Shown here in pieces: positions 63,219 to 64,000 of a stretch of 64,000 nt of DNA. Position numbers and translations under genes: made by a program. The notes below the pieces were generated by a model. That model made no database searches. It was given only the letters and a program-made list of their open reading frames with translations, and was not told the origin of the DNA. Source of the stretch: Alcaligenes faecalis (GTDB lineage: Bacteria; Pseudomonadota; Gammaproteobacteria; Burkholderiales; Burkholderiaceae_B). Location: NCBI RefSeq assembly GCF_041521385.1, contig NZ_CP168006.1, positions 1,374,769 through 1,438,768 of the forward strand, written 5' to 3'. Each line of letters opens with the position of its first letter. The stretch's first letter is position 1.

Positions 63219-64000
63219 TCAGCTCAAACGTCCATGGCACTGCTTGTATTTCTTGCCGCTACCGCATGGGCAAGGATCGTTACGGCCCACGCGTGGCACT
63301 TCACCCTTGGCTGCTTCATCCAGACCGGGATCCTCACCGCTTAGGGCAGCATCGTAGTCCGAATGATGGAAACGAACATTGGAGTTGGCTGGAGCCTCAA
63401 CAGCGGCTTCCTCGATTTGCTCCGGTGTTTGAATACGCACGGTCATCAACACTTTGACCACCTCATCACGCACACGATCCAGCATGTCGGAGAACAACTC
63501 GAAAGCTTCGCGCTTGTATTCCTGTTTGGGGTCTTTCTGGGCGTAACCACGCAGATGAATACCCTGACGCAGGTGATCCAGAGCCTGCAAATGGCCACGC
63601 CATTGCGTATCGATGGACTGCAAGAGTACAGAACGCTCAAAGTTGCCCCAGTTAGGTTGACCCACTTGGTCAATCTTGGCTTGCAACAGACGCTGAGACT
63701 CCTCGATAACGCGATCATGCAAATCATCGTCAGTCAGATTGGATTCTTTCTCCAGCATTTCAGCCAAAGGCAGCTCAATCTGGAAGGTACTTTGCAAAGC
63801 AGTGGTCAGGCCAGGGATATCCCATTGCTCTTCCATCGTGTCTTGTGGCACGTATTCACGGAACAGACGGCTGACAGCGGCTTCGCGCAAGCTGCTGATG
63901 GTGTCGGTAATATCAGCCGACTCCAGCACTTCGTTACGCTGGGCGTAGATCACCTTGCGCTGATCATTGGCCACATCGTCGTACTGCAGCAGTTGTTTAC
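63219..64000 (-). CDS. secA: Protein translocase ATPase SecA, C-terminal part (cut by window edge)
   Basis: About 260 C-terminal residues of SecA, the motor of Sec-dependent export. The right edge begins in [20 protein letters not shown], a family hallmark, followed by the helical scaffold with [31 protein letters not shown] (in parts). The C-terminus carries the zinc-binding tail [13 protein letters not shown], which binds SecB and phospholipids. The 5' portion lies beyond position 64000. Confidence 0.97.
   Translation of the reverse strand, partial: KQLLQYDDVANDQRKVIYAQRNEVLESADITDTISSLREAAVSRLFREYVPQDTMEEQWDIPGLTTALQSTFQIELPLAEMLEKESNLTDDDLHDRVIEESQRLLQAKIDQVGQPNWGNFERSVLLQSIDTQWRGHLQALDHLRQGIHLRGYAQKDPKQEYKREAFELFSDMLDRVRDEVVKVLMTVRIQTPEQIEEAAVEAPANSNVRFHHSDYDAALSGEDPGLDEAAKGEVPRVGRNDPCPCGSGKKYKQCHGRLS

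Overview
The window reads as an ordinary chromosomal segment of a betaproteobacterium of the family Alcaligenaceae, most likely Alcaligenes or a close relative. The reasons are the moderately high G+C content, a Bug/TctC solute-binding protein, the glyQ-glyS-gmhB-plsC-metalloprotease-gloA order, the lptD-surA-rsmA cluster divergent from amgK-murU, a MutL of the endonuclease type, and a tsaE-amiC-(dedA)-mutL-miaA block. This assignment is inference from gene content and order, without any database search. I see no prophage, insertion sequence, integron, CRISPR array or rRNA operon.

Layout. The left edge (1-370) holds the start of a PACE-type efflux gene and tRNA-Arg(CCT). Positions 798-8122 are an accessory catabolic island: a TRAP transporter (binding protein, small and large permease), a GntR/FCD repressor-like gene, a DapA-superfamily lyase, an aldehyde dehydrogenase and a LysR regulator. 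The likely logic is uptake of an organic acid, lyase or dehydratase chemistry giving an aldehyde, and oxidation of that aldehyde. The substrate cannot be read from the sequence. Next come maeB, a Bug-type binding protein and an AEC carrier (8291-12695), then the housekeeping block tsaE, amiC, dedA, mutL, miaA, an NCS1 permease, purM, hda, a HAD phosphatase, pcnB and folK (12705-24970).

Positions 25151-30431 carry a small hypothetical protein, an MFS/TetR divergent pair with clear operator dyads, a class I fumarase and a crotonase. The glyQS operon (30674-36273) is followed by a fused SpmA-SpmB-like membrane protein, then rsmA-surA-lptD (minus) facing amgK-murU (plus). Outer-membrane LPS export, periplasmic folding, ribosome maturation and cell-wall sugar recycling therefore share one locus. 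Positions 45637-50780 hold two importers, glnQPH-like and metNIQ. tRNA-Lys(TTT), a GH31-fold protein, mnmC, suhB, fadD, an M20 amidohydrolase, an acyl-CoA thioesterase, mgtE, a DUF1932-type dehydrogenase and the 3' end of secA complete the window.

The signals most worth a second look are these: (1) a GH31-family protein at 51369-53597 in which both catalytic aspartates appear replaced (N408 and Q474) at exactly the spacing of the E. coli YicI catalytic pair, so it is probably a pseudo-glycosidase; (2) a 233-bp imperfect palindrome with perfect 33-bp termini at 14671-14903; (3) several unrelated octanucleotide tandem arrays in intergenic DNA (14975-15022 and 61796-61972); (4) the uncharacterised TRAP/lyase/aldehyde dehydrogenase island; (5) candidate small membrane proteins and several strong regulatory dyads.
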